Of a stretch of 64,000 bases of DNA, positions 16,909-25,255 are shown piece by piece; the stretch's first letter is position 1, and each line of letters opens with the position of its first letter. A model generated the notes under the pieces. That model saw only the letters and a list, made by a program, of their open reading frames with translations. It did not search any database and was not told where the DNA came from. This stretch comes from Mucilaginibacter sp. OK268 (GTDB lineage Bacteria > Bacteroidota > Bacteroidia > Sphingobacteriales > Sphingobacteriaceae). Both the position numbers and the translations under genes were made by a program. The stretch covers positions 248,001 to 312,000 of the forward strand of contig NZ_FNJV01000005.1 of the NCBI RefSeq assembly GCF_900103125.1. Direction: 5' to 3'.

Positions 16909-17064
16909 TATAAACAACAAGCTAACAATCCTCTACCTAATTTAAATATAGATACGACTGAAAGTGTTATAACATGGAAAGGTTCAATGCTATTTGATAT
17001 TGATGAAGAACACGTAGGGTACGTCTCGACACTGCAAGATAAGCTGAAATACACCGGTCTGTAA
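16909..17064 (+). pseudogene. Possible 3' remnant of a lost gene
   Basis: After an in-frame stop at 16906 the frame reads about 51 codons without a good start and ends TWKGSMLFDIDEEHVGYVST followed by LQDKLKYTGL and a stop. The amino acid content looks coding (balanced acidic, aromatic and glycine residues) in contrast to the neighbouring AT-rich frames. A terminator follows 44 bases later. It could also be a 26-residue small ORF from the ATG at 16987. I do not recognise the family. Confidence 0.3.
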
Positions 17065-17107
17065 TTGCAAAGACCACAAATATTTTGTATATTTATGTGT
17101 AATAAAT

Positions 17108-17150
17108 AACAGCCCTGCTTACTTTGAAAAGTGTAAGTGGGGCTGTTTGC
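17108..17150. terminator. Hairpin terminator after the gene fragment
   Basis: AACAGCC...GGCTGTT with further pairing CTTAC/GTAAG forms an imperfect stem from 17108 to 17148. The + side ends GTTTGC, a weak U-tract, so activity is uncertain. Confidence 0.5.
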
Positions 17151-17214
17151 TTAAAGAGATAAAACAGCCCAAAAATCTGTCTTATTTTAGTTAAATAACT
17201 TTAAATCAATATTT

Positions 17215-17352
17215 TAATACTTTTTAAAGTTTTCAAAACCCTTCAAAAATTTGTTAAAAAGTGTTAAATCGATGGTTTTGAATGAGTTTTCATCAGTTTT
17301 TGACTCGTTTTATATCCATTTTCGATCAGAAAAGTGTTAAAATAAGGGTTTA
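17215..17352 (+). repeat. AAGTGTTAAA element, copy A (upstream of GH15 gene)
   Basis: A 138-base AT-rich element that matches the reverse complement of 38902-39040. Shared blocks in order are TAATACTTTTTAAA, TTTGTTAAAAAGTGTTAAA, TCGATG, CAGAAAAGTGTTAAAAT and GGTTTAA. AAGTGTTAAA appears twice inside it. It ends 152 bases before the GH15 start, on the same strand. Confidence 0.7.
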
Positions 17353-17504
17353 AGAAGTCCCCCACCCCTATTTTATTGTTTGAATTTTATAATAATTTTA
17401 AAACTTAAAATCAATTGTGAAATGGGTTCAGTTTGTGCATTGAAAGTTTACCTCAACATTAAGCCGCAAATATTGTTGAACCTATTGACTAAGCACAAAA
17501 TTGC

Positions 17505-19289
17505 ATGAGCAGACATACCTATGAGACCGGAATAATTGGAAATTGCGCCTTTTTGGCCCACATTAATAAAAATACCAACGTTGACTGGCTGTGTTGGCCC
17601 AAATTTGACAGCACCTTTATTTTTGGCGGTTTACTGGATAAAACCAAGGGCGGCGAGTTTTCTATACGGCCCGAAGGAGAATATACATCGGAACAGCACT
17701 ACCTGGAAAATACCAATGTGCTGATAACCGAGGTAAGTCCTAAAAGTGGTGGTAAATACCGTATTACCGATTTTGCGCCAAGATTTTACCAGCATCAGCG
17801 GTACTACAAGCCCTTAATGCTATTCAGGAAGATAGAGGCTATAGAAGGCTCACCGAGGGTTATTGTGAAGTGTGAACCGGTATCTGAATATGGCGCGGTA
17901 AAACTAACCGTTAACCGGGGAAGTAATCACATACAATACCTGGGCGGCGAAGAAAATATCAGGCTTACTACCAATATCCCTATCAGCTATGTTTTTGACG
18001 AACAGGCTTTTGTACTGAATGAAACCAAATATCTGGCCCTAACCTATGGAGAACCGCTGGAGGCTGCCCTGATATCCACAGCCGACCGTTTTTTGGCCGA
18101 AACTGTGCAGTACTGGCGTACCTGGATCAAACACTCCTCTATCGCTACGTATTATCAGCCATTTGTGATCCGCTCGGGACTGGCTTTAAAAATACACCAG
18201 TTTGAGGATACGGGAGCCATTATAGCGGCAAGTACTACCAGTTTACCCGAATCGCCCGGAAGCGGTCGTAACTGGGATTACCGGTATTGCTGGCTGCGCG
18301 ATACTTATTATGTGATCATGGCCCTGAATCACATCGGACATTTTGAGGAAATGGAAAAATATTTCGGCTATGTTACCGATATTTCCTTTTCCGAAGATGA
18401 ACGCTACCAGCCGCTTTATGGCATAACCGGCAAAAAGAACCTGGTTGAAGAGATATTGACCGATTTGGATGGATACATGGGTAACAAGCCCGTACGCATT
18501 GGAAACCAGGCCTATGAGCATATACAGAACGATATTTATGGCCAGGTTATGATATCCCTGCTTCCCTTGTATACCGATCATCGTTTTGTTTTTTCGGAAC
18601 GTAAAGATTCTGTACGCTGGATAGAGTCGTTACTGAATAAAATTGACCGTACTATTGATGAAAAGGACGCCGGGATCTGGGAGTTCCGGAATATGGCCAA
18701 TATACACTGCTACAGCAACCTGTTTCAATGGGCCGGAGCTTCAGCCGCCGAAAAAATGGCGCGCACCATCGACAATAAAGAACTTGTTGACAAAGCCATT
18801 GAACTGAAAGAACGCGCCGCTGCGCATATCGAAAGCTGTTATGATCCGGTAAGAAAAGTATATACCAATTCGGCCGGCAGCTCCAACCTGGATGCCAGTA
18901 CCCTGCAATTGATTATGATGAATTATCTCGATCCGGAATCGCAAAGGGCAAAGGATCATTTACTTGCATTAGAGAAAGAGTTGAGAACGCCTAATGGTTT
19001 ATTTTACAGGTATTTATATACCGATGATTTTGGTAAACCCAAAACCACTTTTCTGATATGCGCTTTTTGGTATGTAGAGGCACTGGCCAGCGTTGGCAGG
19101 CTGGATGATGCGCAGCGCGAGTTTGCCAATCTGCTGCAATATTCCAATCACCTGCTGTTATTTAGTGAGGATGTTGATGAACAGGACGGCAGTCAATGGG
19201 GTAATTTCCCGCAAGCCTATAGCCATGTGGGCTTAATGAATGCTGCCTACCGTATAGCCATAAAGCTGGATAGACCAATATTCTTGTAA
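17505..19289 (+). CDS. Glycoside hydrolase family 15 protein (trehalase / glucoamylase-like)
   Basis: A 594-residue cytoplasmic enzyme with the two-part GH15 layout: an N-terminal beta-sandwich (about residues 1-210, opening YETGIIGNCAFLAHINKNTNVDWLCWPKFDS) and a C-terminal (alpha/alpha)6 barrel. Substrate-pocket signatures are RNWDYRYCWLRD (near 255), the probable general acid in DAGIWEFR (near 385) and the closing QWGNFPQAYSHVGLMNAAYR (near 565). GH15 members hydrolyse alpha-glucosides including trehalose. Convergent placement against a trehalose-6-phosphate synthase/phosphatase makes a trehalose-related role likely, but glucoamylase cannot be excluded. Confidence 0.88.
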   Translation: MSRHTYETGIIGNCAFLAHINKNTNVDWLCWPKFDSTFIFGGLLDKTKGGEFSIRPEGEYTSEQHYLENTNVLITEVSPKSGGKYRITDFAPRFYQHQRYYKPLMLFRKIEAIEGSPRVIVKCEPVSEYGAVKLTVNRGSNHIQYLGGEENIRLTTNIPISYVFDEQAFVLNETKYLALTYGEPLEAALISTADRFLAETVQYWRTWIKHSSIATYYQPFVIRSGLALKIHQFEDTGAIIAASTTSLPESPGSGRNWDYRYCWLRDTYYVIMALNHIGHFEEMEKYFGYVTDISFSEDERYQPLYGITGKKNLVEEILTDLDGYMGNKPVRIGNQAYEHIQNDIYGQVMISLLPLYTDHRFVFSERKDSVRWIESLLNKIDRTIDEKDAGIWEFRNMANIHCYSNLFQWAGASAAEKMARTIDNKELVDKAIELKERAAAHIESCYDPVRKVYTNSAGSSNLDASTLQLIMMNYLDPESQRAKDHLLALEKELRTPNGLFYRYLYTDDFGKPKTTFLICAFWYVEALASVGRLDDAQREFANLLQYSNHLLLFSEDVDEQDGSQWGNFPQAYSHVGLMNAAYRIAIKLDRPIFL

Positions 19290-19291
19290 TC

Positions 19292-19359
19292 ATTATTGAA
19301 TTAGTGATTTAGCGAACCTGATTTAACTCAGTAATTCACTAAATCACTAATTCAATAAT
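19292..19359. repeat. Hairpin between convergent trehalose genes
   Basis: Left arm 19292-19315 and right arm 19337-19359 are reverse complements (TTATTGAATTAGTGATTTAG against its complement). It fills the space between the two convergent stops and probably serves as a shared terminator. Confidence 0.75.
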
Positions 19360-21557
19360 TAACCTACCTCAACCGTGGTATGCTGGGTAAAGCTGGTCAA
19401 TAATTTGCGTACCTCTATCGGGTTACGGAGATAAAACTTAGCTGCCGATAAATTGCTGCCTACTTTGATGGTAATGGCAGTTTCAGGCAAGGCTTTAAAT
19501 ATATCTTCGTCGGTATAATCGTCGCCAAAGGCAATAATAAAATCATAGTCTTTACCTTCTGTGAGTGTTAAAGCGGCTTTACCTTTATTGATATCCATGT
19601 TCTTTACTTCCAGTACCTTATCTCCTGCCAATAGCTGTAAACCTTTATCGCTGGCCAGGTATTTCAGGTTGTTCATCAGTTCGCTTGCTCTAAGCTCTCC
19701 TAAGCCATTTTGCGACTTGCGATAGTGCCAAACCAGCGAATATGTTTTTTCTTCGATAAAGGAGCCCGGAGTGCGGTCTACGTAGGTTTCCAGGATAGGA
19801 TAAATATCATGCTTCCATTGATCGCTCAGGCCCGATATTTTATGCCAGTTGGTACCGGGTTTTTTAAACCAGGAACCATGTTCGGCAATCAGGTATATAT
19901 CAGTATGACTAAACCACTGATTCAGGTTTTCATGTTTACGACCACTGATCAGTACTACCTGGTTAGCCGGGTCCTCAGAAAGCTTATTAATGATATTATA
20001 TAACTCTTCATCCGGACTGGCCTGCTCAATGTTCGATTTGAAGTTTACCAGGGTGCCATCATAATCTAAAAAGATGATCCTTTTTTTGGTTTTAATATAC
20101 CGGTTAATGATGGATTGTTCGGTAGCAAAACTTACGTGCCTGGCTTGCATGGAGCGTTGCATGAGCTTAACCTCTTTTAAACGATCAAAGAAAATTTTAA
20201 CCCAATGAGAGATGTTAAATTTAGAGACCAGTTGCCGCATCGCGGTCATCCGTCTTTGCTGCTCTTCCAGCGGCATGCTGATGGCTTGTAATATCGCCCG
20301 GCAAACCTCGCCAGTATTGTTGGGGTTGACGATTATGGCATCAATTAATTCTTTAGATGAACCAGCCATCTCGCTTAATATCAATACACCATCGTTATTT
20401 GTGCGGCTGGCAATATATTCTTTACTTACCAGGTTCATACCATCGCGCATAGGTGTAACCAGGCATACGTCGGCGGTGTGATATAAGGCAGAGAGTGTTT
20501 CAATCGGGAACGACCGGTAATAATAATGAATGGGTGTCCAATCCATGGTACGGTATATGGAATTGATATTGCCTACCCTTTTATCTATTTCATCGCGCAG
20601 GTGAGCGTATTGCGGAACGGTATCCCTCGAAGGCACAACGATCATATAGAGCGTTATTTTTTCAATACACTCGGGGCAAAGTTCCAGCATCAGCTCAAAG
20701 GCCTGTAGGCGCTGCAATATCCCCTTGCTATAATCAAGGCGATCTATAGATAGTATGAGTTTTGTGTTTATAAAACTGTTTTTTATCTGTTCAATCTGCT
20801 CTTTTACATCGTCCTGTAGCGGTAAAGTTGCATATTTTTGCTCATCTATTCCCATTGGAAATGATTCCACCACGATGGAACGCTCGTCCATGGTAATAAT
20901 ATTTGATGATGTGTTTACCGGTAAAATGCGAGAGGTTGCACCTAAAAAGTGCCGTACATCATCAAAGGTGTGAAAGCCGATGAGGTCGGCCCCAAGCATG
21001 CCTTCCAACAACTCAGATCTCCAGGGGATAAGCCGGAACATTTCGTGCGATGGGAATGGAATGTGCAGGAAAAAGCCGATAGAAACATCAGGCAGCTCAT
21101 TCCTCACCAAAGCTGGTAAAAGCAATAACTGGTAATCATGGATCCATATAATATCGCCAGGTTCGGCAATGCTTAAGATGATATCTCTAAATTTTTGATT
21201 TACAGCCTGGTAATAATCCCAGTTGGATTGTTTGTAATTAGCGTACGTGGAGGCATAATAATGAAACACAGGCCATAATACCTCGTTCGAAAATCCTTCG
21301 TAATACTGGTTGATCTCTTCCTGATCAAGAAAAACAGGTATGAGGCTTAGTTCTTTTAATTGATGGGAAACGTAATCTTTATCCTGCTGCTCGGTGATCT
21401 CGATGCCGGGCCAGCCTATCCATACATTATTTCCTTGTTTATATATCGAACCTAAACCGGTTGCTAAACCTCCTTCGCTGGGCGATAAAATGTACTCGTC
21501 CTCTGCTTTTGAAATTTTGATAGGTAACCGGTTAGATACAATGATGGTCTTGGGCAT
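19359..21557 (-). CDS. otsA-otsB fusion: Bifunctional trehalose-6-phosphate synthase/phosphatase
   Basis: A 732-residue fusion that makes trehalose from UDP-glucose and glucose-6-phosphate and then removes the phosphate. Residues 1 to about 465 are a GT20 synthase (SNRLPIKI, the HDYQLLLLPALVR and FLHIPFPS motifs, RLDYSKGI, and DGMNLVSKEYIASR). Residues about 485-732 are a HAD-type phosphatase with FLDYDGTL nucleophile motif, ISGR and GDDYTDEDIF. Fusions of this kind are common in Bacteroidota. Trehalose acts as an osmotic and desiccation protectant. It is single, convergent with GH15, and is preceded by no clear TAnnTTTG box. Confidence 0.95.
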   Translation of the reverse strand: MPKTIIVSNRLPIKISKAEDEYILSPSEGGLATGLGSIYKQGNNVWIGWPGIEITEQQDKDYVSHQLKELSLIPVFLDQEEINQYYEGFSNEVLWPVFHYYASTYANYKQSNWDYYQAVNQKFRDIILSIAEPGDIIWIHDYQLLLLPALVRNELPDVSIGFFLHIPFPSHEMFRLIPWRSELLEGMLGADLIGFHTFDDVRHFLGATSRILPVNTSSNIITMDERSIVVESFPMGIDEQKYATLPLQDDVKEQIEQIKNSFINTKLILSIDRLDYSKGILQRLQAFELMLELCPECIEKITLYMIVVPSRDTVPQYAHLRDEIDKRVGNINSIYRTMDWTPIHYYYRSFPIETLSALYHTADVCLVTPMRDGMNLVSKEYIASRTNNDGVLILSEMAGSSKELIDAIIVNPNNTGEVCRAILQAISMPLEEQQRRMTAMRQLVSKFNISHWVKIFFDRLKEVKLMQRSMQARHVSFATEQSIINRYIKTKKRIIFLDYDGTLVNFKSNIEQASPDEELYNIINKLSEDPANQVVLISGRKHENLNQWFSHTDIYLIAEHGSWFKKPGTNWHKISGLSDQWKHDIYPILETYVDRTPGSFIEEKTYSLVWHYRKSQNGLGELRASELMNNLKYLASDKGLQLLAGDKVLEVKNMDINKGKAALTLTEGKDYDFIIAFGDDYTDEDIFKALPETAITIKVGSNLSAAKFYLRNPIEVRKLLTSFTQHTTVEVG

Positions 21558-21664
21558 ATCTGTAAATTATATTAATAATATTTATACTTATTAATAAAGA
21601 CAGAAAGCCCTGATTTGTTTGCTTAATAGTTACAATGGATGGCAAAATAACAAGCTTGTGACAT

Positions 21665-21700
21665 AAAAAAAGCCATCCCGATATATCAGGATGGCTTTTT
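21665..21700 (-). terminator. Terminator of the PepSY-like gene
   Basis: Stem AGCCATCC (21671-21678) with GGATGGCT (21689-21696), flanked by A6 and T5, so it can work in both directions. It lies about 20 bases after the gene stop on the - strand. Confidence 0.85.
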
Positions 21701-21718
21701 ATGAAAACTCTTTTAGAA

Positions 21719-22201
21719 TTATCTTACTTGTTGGAAAAACTCAAGGTTAGCTTGTTGAGTGATCCTTACCAATACTTCATGAGCATCGTTTTTAAGGTCA
21801 ACAAAGTATGAAGTTGGGTCGATGTTGTCGTTCAGGTCGGTATTAGCCTGGTAAACGATAACCTCACCTATTTCGTAACCTTTGTAATCTTTAGCAATTT
21901 GTTTTAAAGTTTTTGCTGGGATAGCTTTAGCGTCAACTCTTTGAGTTACACCTAAAAACTCACCGTTAAGATTGTAGAAAGCGGTTTTCTTAACACCATC
22001 AATAGTGAAGGTAGCTTTCTGGCAATTTTTGGTTACTGTCCAGTTTACTTCTTTTGCATCAGCAAAGTCAACTGTAAAACCGTGTAAAGCAATGTATGAA
22101 ACATTAGTTCCACCATCTACTACTTTTTTAGCGCCATCGGCAGCAAATACATTAACACTTAATAAAGCGGCAATTGCGGTAGTTATAAATATCTTTTTCA
22201 T
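21719..22201 (-). CDS. Small periplasmic PepSY-like protein
   Basis: A 160-residue protein with signal peptide MKKIFITTAIAALLSVNVFA. The mature part shows one PepSY-like unit: a strand with VNWTV...ATFTIDGVKKTAFYNLNGEFLG followed by a helix PAKTLKQIAKDYKGYEIGEVIVYQ and a strand pair. This resembles the putative beta-lactamase-inhibitor-like PepSY proteins common in Bacteroidota. The ligand is unknown. A well-formed promoter lies immediately upstream and a strong terminator downstream, so it is an independent, probably well-expressed gene. Confidence 0.7.
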   Translation of the reverse strand: MKKIFITTAIAALLSVNVFAADGAKKVVDGGTNVSYIALHGFTVDFADAKEVNWTVTKNCQKATFTIDGVKKTAFYNLNGEFLGVTQRVDAKAIPAKTLKQIAKDYKGYEIGEVIVYQANTDLNDNIDPTSYFVDLKNDAHEVLVRITQQANLEFFQQVR

Positions 22202-22226
22202 GTTCGTTTAAATTTTAAATCCATAA

Positions 22227-22258
22227 CAAAAGTATGCTAAGATTAGCAATGTGACAAA
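22227..22258 (-). promoter_or_regulatory. Bacteroidota-type promoter of the PepSY-like gene
   Basis: On the - strand TTTG (22258-22255), 20 bases, then TACTTTTG (22234-22227), a close match to TTTG-N19-21-TAnnTTTG. It predicts a leader of about 20 bases. Confidence 0.6.
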
Positions 22259-22372
22259 TAAAATTTAACTTTTATGAATATTTTATAATTATATGACTTT
22301 TATGATGAAAAATTTAAATTTTTACAATCTACTTAGTGTATAATTTACAATATGTAAATTTAAAAATGCATA

Positions 22373-22408
22373 AAAAAATCGGTTTTGGATTAGCTAAACC
22401 GATTTTTC
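22373..22408 (-). terminator. Terminator of the SDR gene
   Basis: Stem AATCGGTTT paired with AAACCGATT around a 10-base loop (22378-22404), with A-runs and T-runs on the two sides. It lies about 20 bases after the SDR stop. Confidence 0.8.
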
Positions 22409-22427
22409 ACATTTTTTTAACCTCAAT

Positions 22428-23231
22428 TTAACCGTTATCTGCGAACCCCGGATACAAGGTCATGCCACCATCCATAAAAATAGTGGTACCGGTTATATAA
22501 TCGGCCTCGTCTGATGCCAGCCAGGTGGCCAGTTTGCCAATATCATCGGGCTTGCCAATGCGGTTATATGGTATGAGCGTGAGCAGTTTATCTAATGCTT
22601 CGGGTGTATCCCAAGCGGCTTTATTAATAGGAGTTTGTATGGCACCCGGCCCAATGCCTACTACCCTTATTTTATGCGGCGCCAATTCCTGGGCTATACT
22701 TTTCATAAACATGCTGATGCCCCCTTTACTTGCAGCATAGTTAACATGCCCCGCCCAGGGAATCACTTCATGAACACTACTCATGCAGATGATCTTGCCG
22801 GATGCCTGGCTCCGCTCTTCAACTACTCCCCTGCGTATAAACTCCCTTGCCGCTTCACGTGAGCATAAAAACTGACCGGTGAGATTAATGCTGATCACAG
22901 TATTCCAGTCATCCAGGCTCATATCCACAAACCTGGAATCTTTTTGCAAACCGGCATTGTTTACCAGTATATCGATGGTGCCATACTGCGCGTACATCTG
23001 GGCAAACATTTCTTTTACTTGATCTTCATGGCTTACATCGGCCTGTACAGCAAATGCTTCGCCGCCGGCCGCTTTTATTTCGGCAACAGTAGCCTCGGCA
23101 GCATCATGATTGTGAGCGTAGTTGATAACTAGTTTTGCACCGGCGCCAGCCAGTGCCAGGGCTACGCCTTTACCAATACCGCTATCAGCACCAGTAACCA
23201 GGGCCGCTTGTCCTTTTAATGATGGGTTCAT
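22428..23231 (-). CDS. Short-chain dehydrogenase (glucose 1-dehydrogenase-like SDR)
   Basis: A classical SDR of 267 residues from the ATG at 23231. The cofactor glycine motif is TGADSGIG, NNAG is at about residue 88, the catalytic Ser is in CMSSVHE and the YxxxK is YAASK. The C-terminal segment YITGTTIFMDGGMTLYP is strongly typical of glucose 1-dehydrogenase and related sugar/steroid dehydrogenases. An upstream start at 23264 would add 11 residues (MVILKQLNCNS) and is unlikely. Substrate is not certain. A single gene with its own terminator. Confidence 0.85.
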   Translation of the reverse strand: MNPSLKGQAALVTGADSGIGKGVALALAGAGAKLVINYAHNHDAAEATVAEIKAAGGEAFAVQADVSHEDQVKEMFAQMYAQYGTIDILVNNAGLQKDSRFVDMSLDDWNTVISINLTGQFLCSREAAREFIRRGVVEERSQASGKIICMSSVHEVIPWAGHVNYAASKGGISMFMKSIAQELAPHKIRVVGIGPGAIQTPINKAAWDTPEALDKLLTLIPYNRIGKPDDIGKLATWLASDEADYITGTTIFMDGGMTLYPGFADNG

Positions 23232-23358
23232 TGAGTTACAATTTAATTGTTTTAATATAACCAATGTATTTTAACCCAGAAGGTTTTATAATATTAAAAA
23301 TGTGTAAACAAAAAGGGATCCGGATATGCACTTTTTCATTAATTAACGATTTACTATA

Positions 23359-23467
23359 TGGAACAAAGATTTTTAGAACAAGGAGCAAGGATTTTTGAAA
23401 TGTCTTCATTGTGTTCATTCTTGGATGCTTGTTCCCAAAGTCTATATTCCAAAAGCCCTTGTTCCCA
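23359..23467. repeat. GGAACAAGG-word imperfect inverted repeat
   Basis: Left arm (about 23359-23405) carries GGAACAAAGATTTTTAGAAC then AAGGAGCAAGGATTTTTG; the right arm (about 23418-23467) is an imperfect reverse complement with CTTGTTCCC twice. Pairing is weaker than in the other hairpins. Confidence 0.5.
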
Positions 23468-23645
23468 ATGGTATTTCGCAGAGAATATTATGGTTTACAC
23501 TGTAAACCCAGTATTTGATGAAAATTAAAATTAATTATTTGACTATCAATTAAATAAATAAATGTAAACCATGAATTATGTAAACCATGTAAACCCACTT
23601 TTGTAACAAAATGGCCCTCTGTTCAAGAATTATACTCCATCTCGC

Positions 23646-23730
23646 TGGCTGTGAGGATACAGCCAATAATCTGTATCAAATAAAAAGCCGCCTGTGAGGA
23701 CACAGGCGGCGGCGATGAGGCATGTGCCTC
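23646..23730. repeat. Three consecutive stem-loops
   Basis: Hairpin 1, 23646-23665: TGGCTGTGAGGATACAGCCA. Hairpin 2, 23687-23710: GCCGCCTGTG/CACAGGCGGC around AGGA. Hairpin 3, 23717-23730: GAGGCATGTGCCTC. The first two share the core TGTGAGGAYACA. They lie just after the stop of mqnA on the - strand, so one may act as its terminator, but no T-run follows. Confidence 0.65.
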
Positions 23731-23778
23731 TGTAATAAAATAAAAACCCTGGTCATCCCTTAAGGTTCAGACAAAGAT

Positions 23779-24522
23779 TTACAATGCTTTTATATAATCT
23801 AAAAACATGTAAAGTGCTTTCTTTTTTCCTTCAGTAAGGTCAAAATCTATTTTGTGCATCAGGTAATCCTGTATGTCAAAATCATCACGCATAGGTAATT
23901 CCTTAAAAAGCTCGGCGCGATGATCGAGACCATATTTCAATGCCGCGTTAAACTCATCCATAAAATCCTGCGGAATGGGCTTGTTGGCTATCCAGCCTGC
24001 AAACATAAAAGGGAGATCTTTAAAATTCTGCCATTCTTCAGCAAGATCGTAGGCATATTTGTATTTGCTCTTTTTGCCAAAGGTACGGTCGCCTATTTGC
24101 ACAAAAGCAGTGTTAGCTTCTGTAGATTCGCTGTAGTCGACAGCATCTTTAATCAATTCCGGGTAGACCTTCCAATAGTTTTTTAGTAAAACCCGCGCCA
24201 GGTTATTGGATGAACGAGATTGCGGATCAAGTTGCAGGTATTTGATGTCTTTTACATCGCAATTACTAAAAATAAATACGGAGTTTACCGCGCCAACCGC
24301 ACCAATACAGTATTCAGATACTATTTCCCAATGTGGTAAGTTCAGGGTGGCTGCTACGGGAATGAGGCCGATATCAACCACATCATCAATCAGTTTTTGA
24401 GCGCAGTCTGAGGGCATATCCAGGCTCAATTCAATTTTATCTAAAATTCCACTATGTTGGATGCCGTATATAAAGGGTTTGGTATTGGTGTAGCTTACAG
24501 CTGAAATTCTTATTTTATTCAC
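23779..24522 (-). CDS. mqnA: Chorismate dehydratase of the futalosine menaquinone pathway
   Basis: MqnA removes water from chorismate to make 3-[(1-carboxyvinyl)oxy]benzoate, the first committed step of futalosine-dependent menaquinone synthesis. The 247-residue protein has the family opening IRISAVSYTNTKPFIYG, the periplasmic-binding-like fold, and signature LDPQSRSSNNLARVLL, with FMFAGWIAN later. The start codon is GTG at 24522. It begins 14 bases after the histidine phosphatase stop, so the two are one unit; mqnE lies upstream on the same strand. Confidence 0.88.
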   Translation of the reverse strand: MNKIRISAVSYTNTKPFIYGIQHSGILDKIELSLDMPSDCAQKLIDDVVDIGLIPVAATLNLPHWEIVSEYCIGAVGAVNSVFIFSNCDVKDIKYLQLDPQSRSSNNLARVLLKNYWKVYPELIKDAVDYSESTEANTAFVQIGDRTFGKKSKYKYAYDLAEEWQNFKDLPFMFAGWIANKPIPQDFMDEFNAALKYGLDHRAELFKELPMRDDFDIQDYLMHKIDFDLTEGKKKALYMFLDYIKAL

Positions 24523-24536
24523 AGAAACGCTCTCTT

Positions 24537-25157
24537 TCAGGATTGTTTTAAATGTTCGGAGTTATTAAAATCGACGATCTCAAATTTTTCGCCGTCATAT
24601 ATTACTTTGTATAAAACCAGGTTCTGGTGCGGAAAGGTATCCATTTCGGTAAGAGATTTTCCGCTCAGGATACAAAGCAATAAACGCATAGCGCGACCGT
24701 GCATGCATATTAGTACGGTTTTTTCTTCGGGGTGGCCCATGATCACGTCAAGCGCTTCCCGCTCGCGGATCTCCACCTCATTCGGGCTTTCACCGCCTTC
24801 AAATTTGCTGTCTAAACGGCCATCAAGCCAGTCGCGCATGATCTGTAGAAAGGCGGCTTTGTTTTGGACTGTAGCAGGTTGCCCCTCATGTATTCCCCAG
24901 GCCAGCTCATCCAAACCTGATAGTTTTTGATACGGGATACCCAGATCAATAAAAGGCTGAATACTTTGCTGAGTACGCTTTAGAGCCGATATGTATATTT
25001 TATCAAAGGGTATGGTTTTATATGCCTCATAAAACTGAGAAGCCTGCTTACGGCCCTCATCATTTAAATCGGTATCCATTCCCCGGCCCTGTACAACGCC
25101 CAGTCTGTTAAGCTCTGTTTGGCCGTGGCGTACTATATATAAGGTTTTTTGTATCAT
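24537..25157 (-). CDS. Histidine phosphatase family protein
   Basis: A 206-residue phosphoglycerate-mutase-like phosphatase. The phosphohistidine motif is IVRHGQTELNR (H11), the second conserved segment is ALKRTQQSIQPF, the acid is in DELAWGIHEGQ, and the second histidine is in ICMHGRAMRLLL. Members hydrolyse small phosphate esters (for example alpha-ribazole phosphate or fructose phosphates) and the substrate is not predictable. It is co-directional with mqnA (14-base gap) and mqnE (about 100 bases upstream). Confidence 0.85.
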   Translation of the reverse strand: MIQKTLYIVRHGQTELNRLGVVQGRGMDTDLNDEGRKQASQFYEAYKTIPFDKIYISALKRTQQSIQPFIDLGIPYQKLSGLDELAWGIHEGQPATVQNKAAFLQIMRDWLDGRLDSKFEGGESPNEVEIREREALDVIMGHPEEKTVLICMHGRAMRLLLCILSGKSLTEMDTFPHQNLVLYKVIYDGEKFEIVDFNNSEHLKQS

Positions 25158-25164
25158 TCAATTT

Positions 25165-25251
25165 TAAGCTGAAAGCTAAAAGCCGAAGGCTTAAAGCTTT
25201 ATCTGCTTGTTTTTTGTGGCTTTAGGCTTTTAGCCTTCTGCTTTAAGCTTT
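25165..25251. repeat. AAGCTGAAAGCTAAAAGCC-word hairpin
   Basis: Left arm 25165-25199 and right arm 25217-25251 are imperfect reverse complements made of the words AAGCT, AAAGC and AGCCGAAGGC. It occupies the whole space between mqnE and the histidine phosphatase. Confidence 0.75.
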
Positions 25252-25255
25252 TTAC

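Larger units (their letters stand above)
16828..17504. other. Long intergenic stretch: gene fragment, terminator, AAGTGTTAAA element
   Basis: From left to right it holds a short open frame that reads like a gene remnant (16909-17064), a hairpin terminator (17108-17150), and an AT-rich element repeated elsewhere in the window (17215-17352). The last 150 bases before the GH15 gene show no recognised promoter box. Nothing else was recognised. Confidence 0.6.
23232..23778. other. Intergenic stretch rich in inverted repeats
   Basis: No gene was found. It contains an imperfect GGAACAAGGATTTTT-word inverted repeat (23359-23467), several copies of TGTAAACC in both orientations (about 23491-23600, e.g. 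GTTTACACTGTAAACC) and three consecutive stem-loops (23646-23730). Confidence 0.7.

Noticed and set aside
23359-23730. Possible CRISPR array in the inverted-repeat-rich gap
   Set aside because: The repeated units differ in sequence and spacing, and there are no cas genes.
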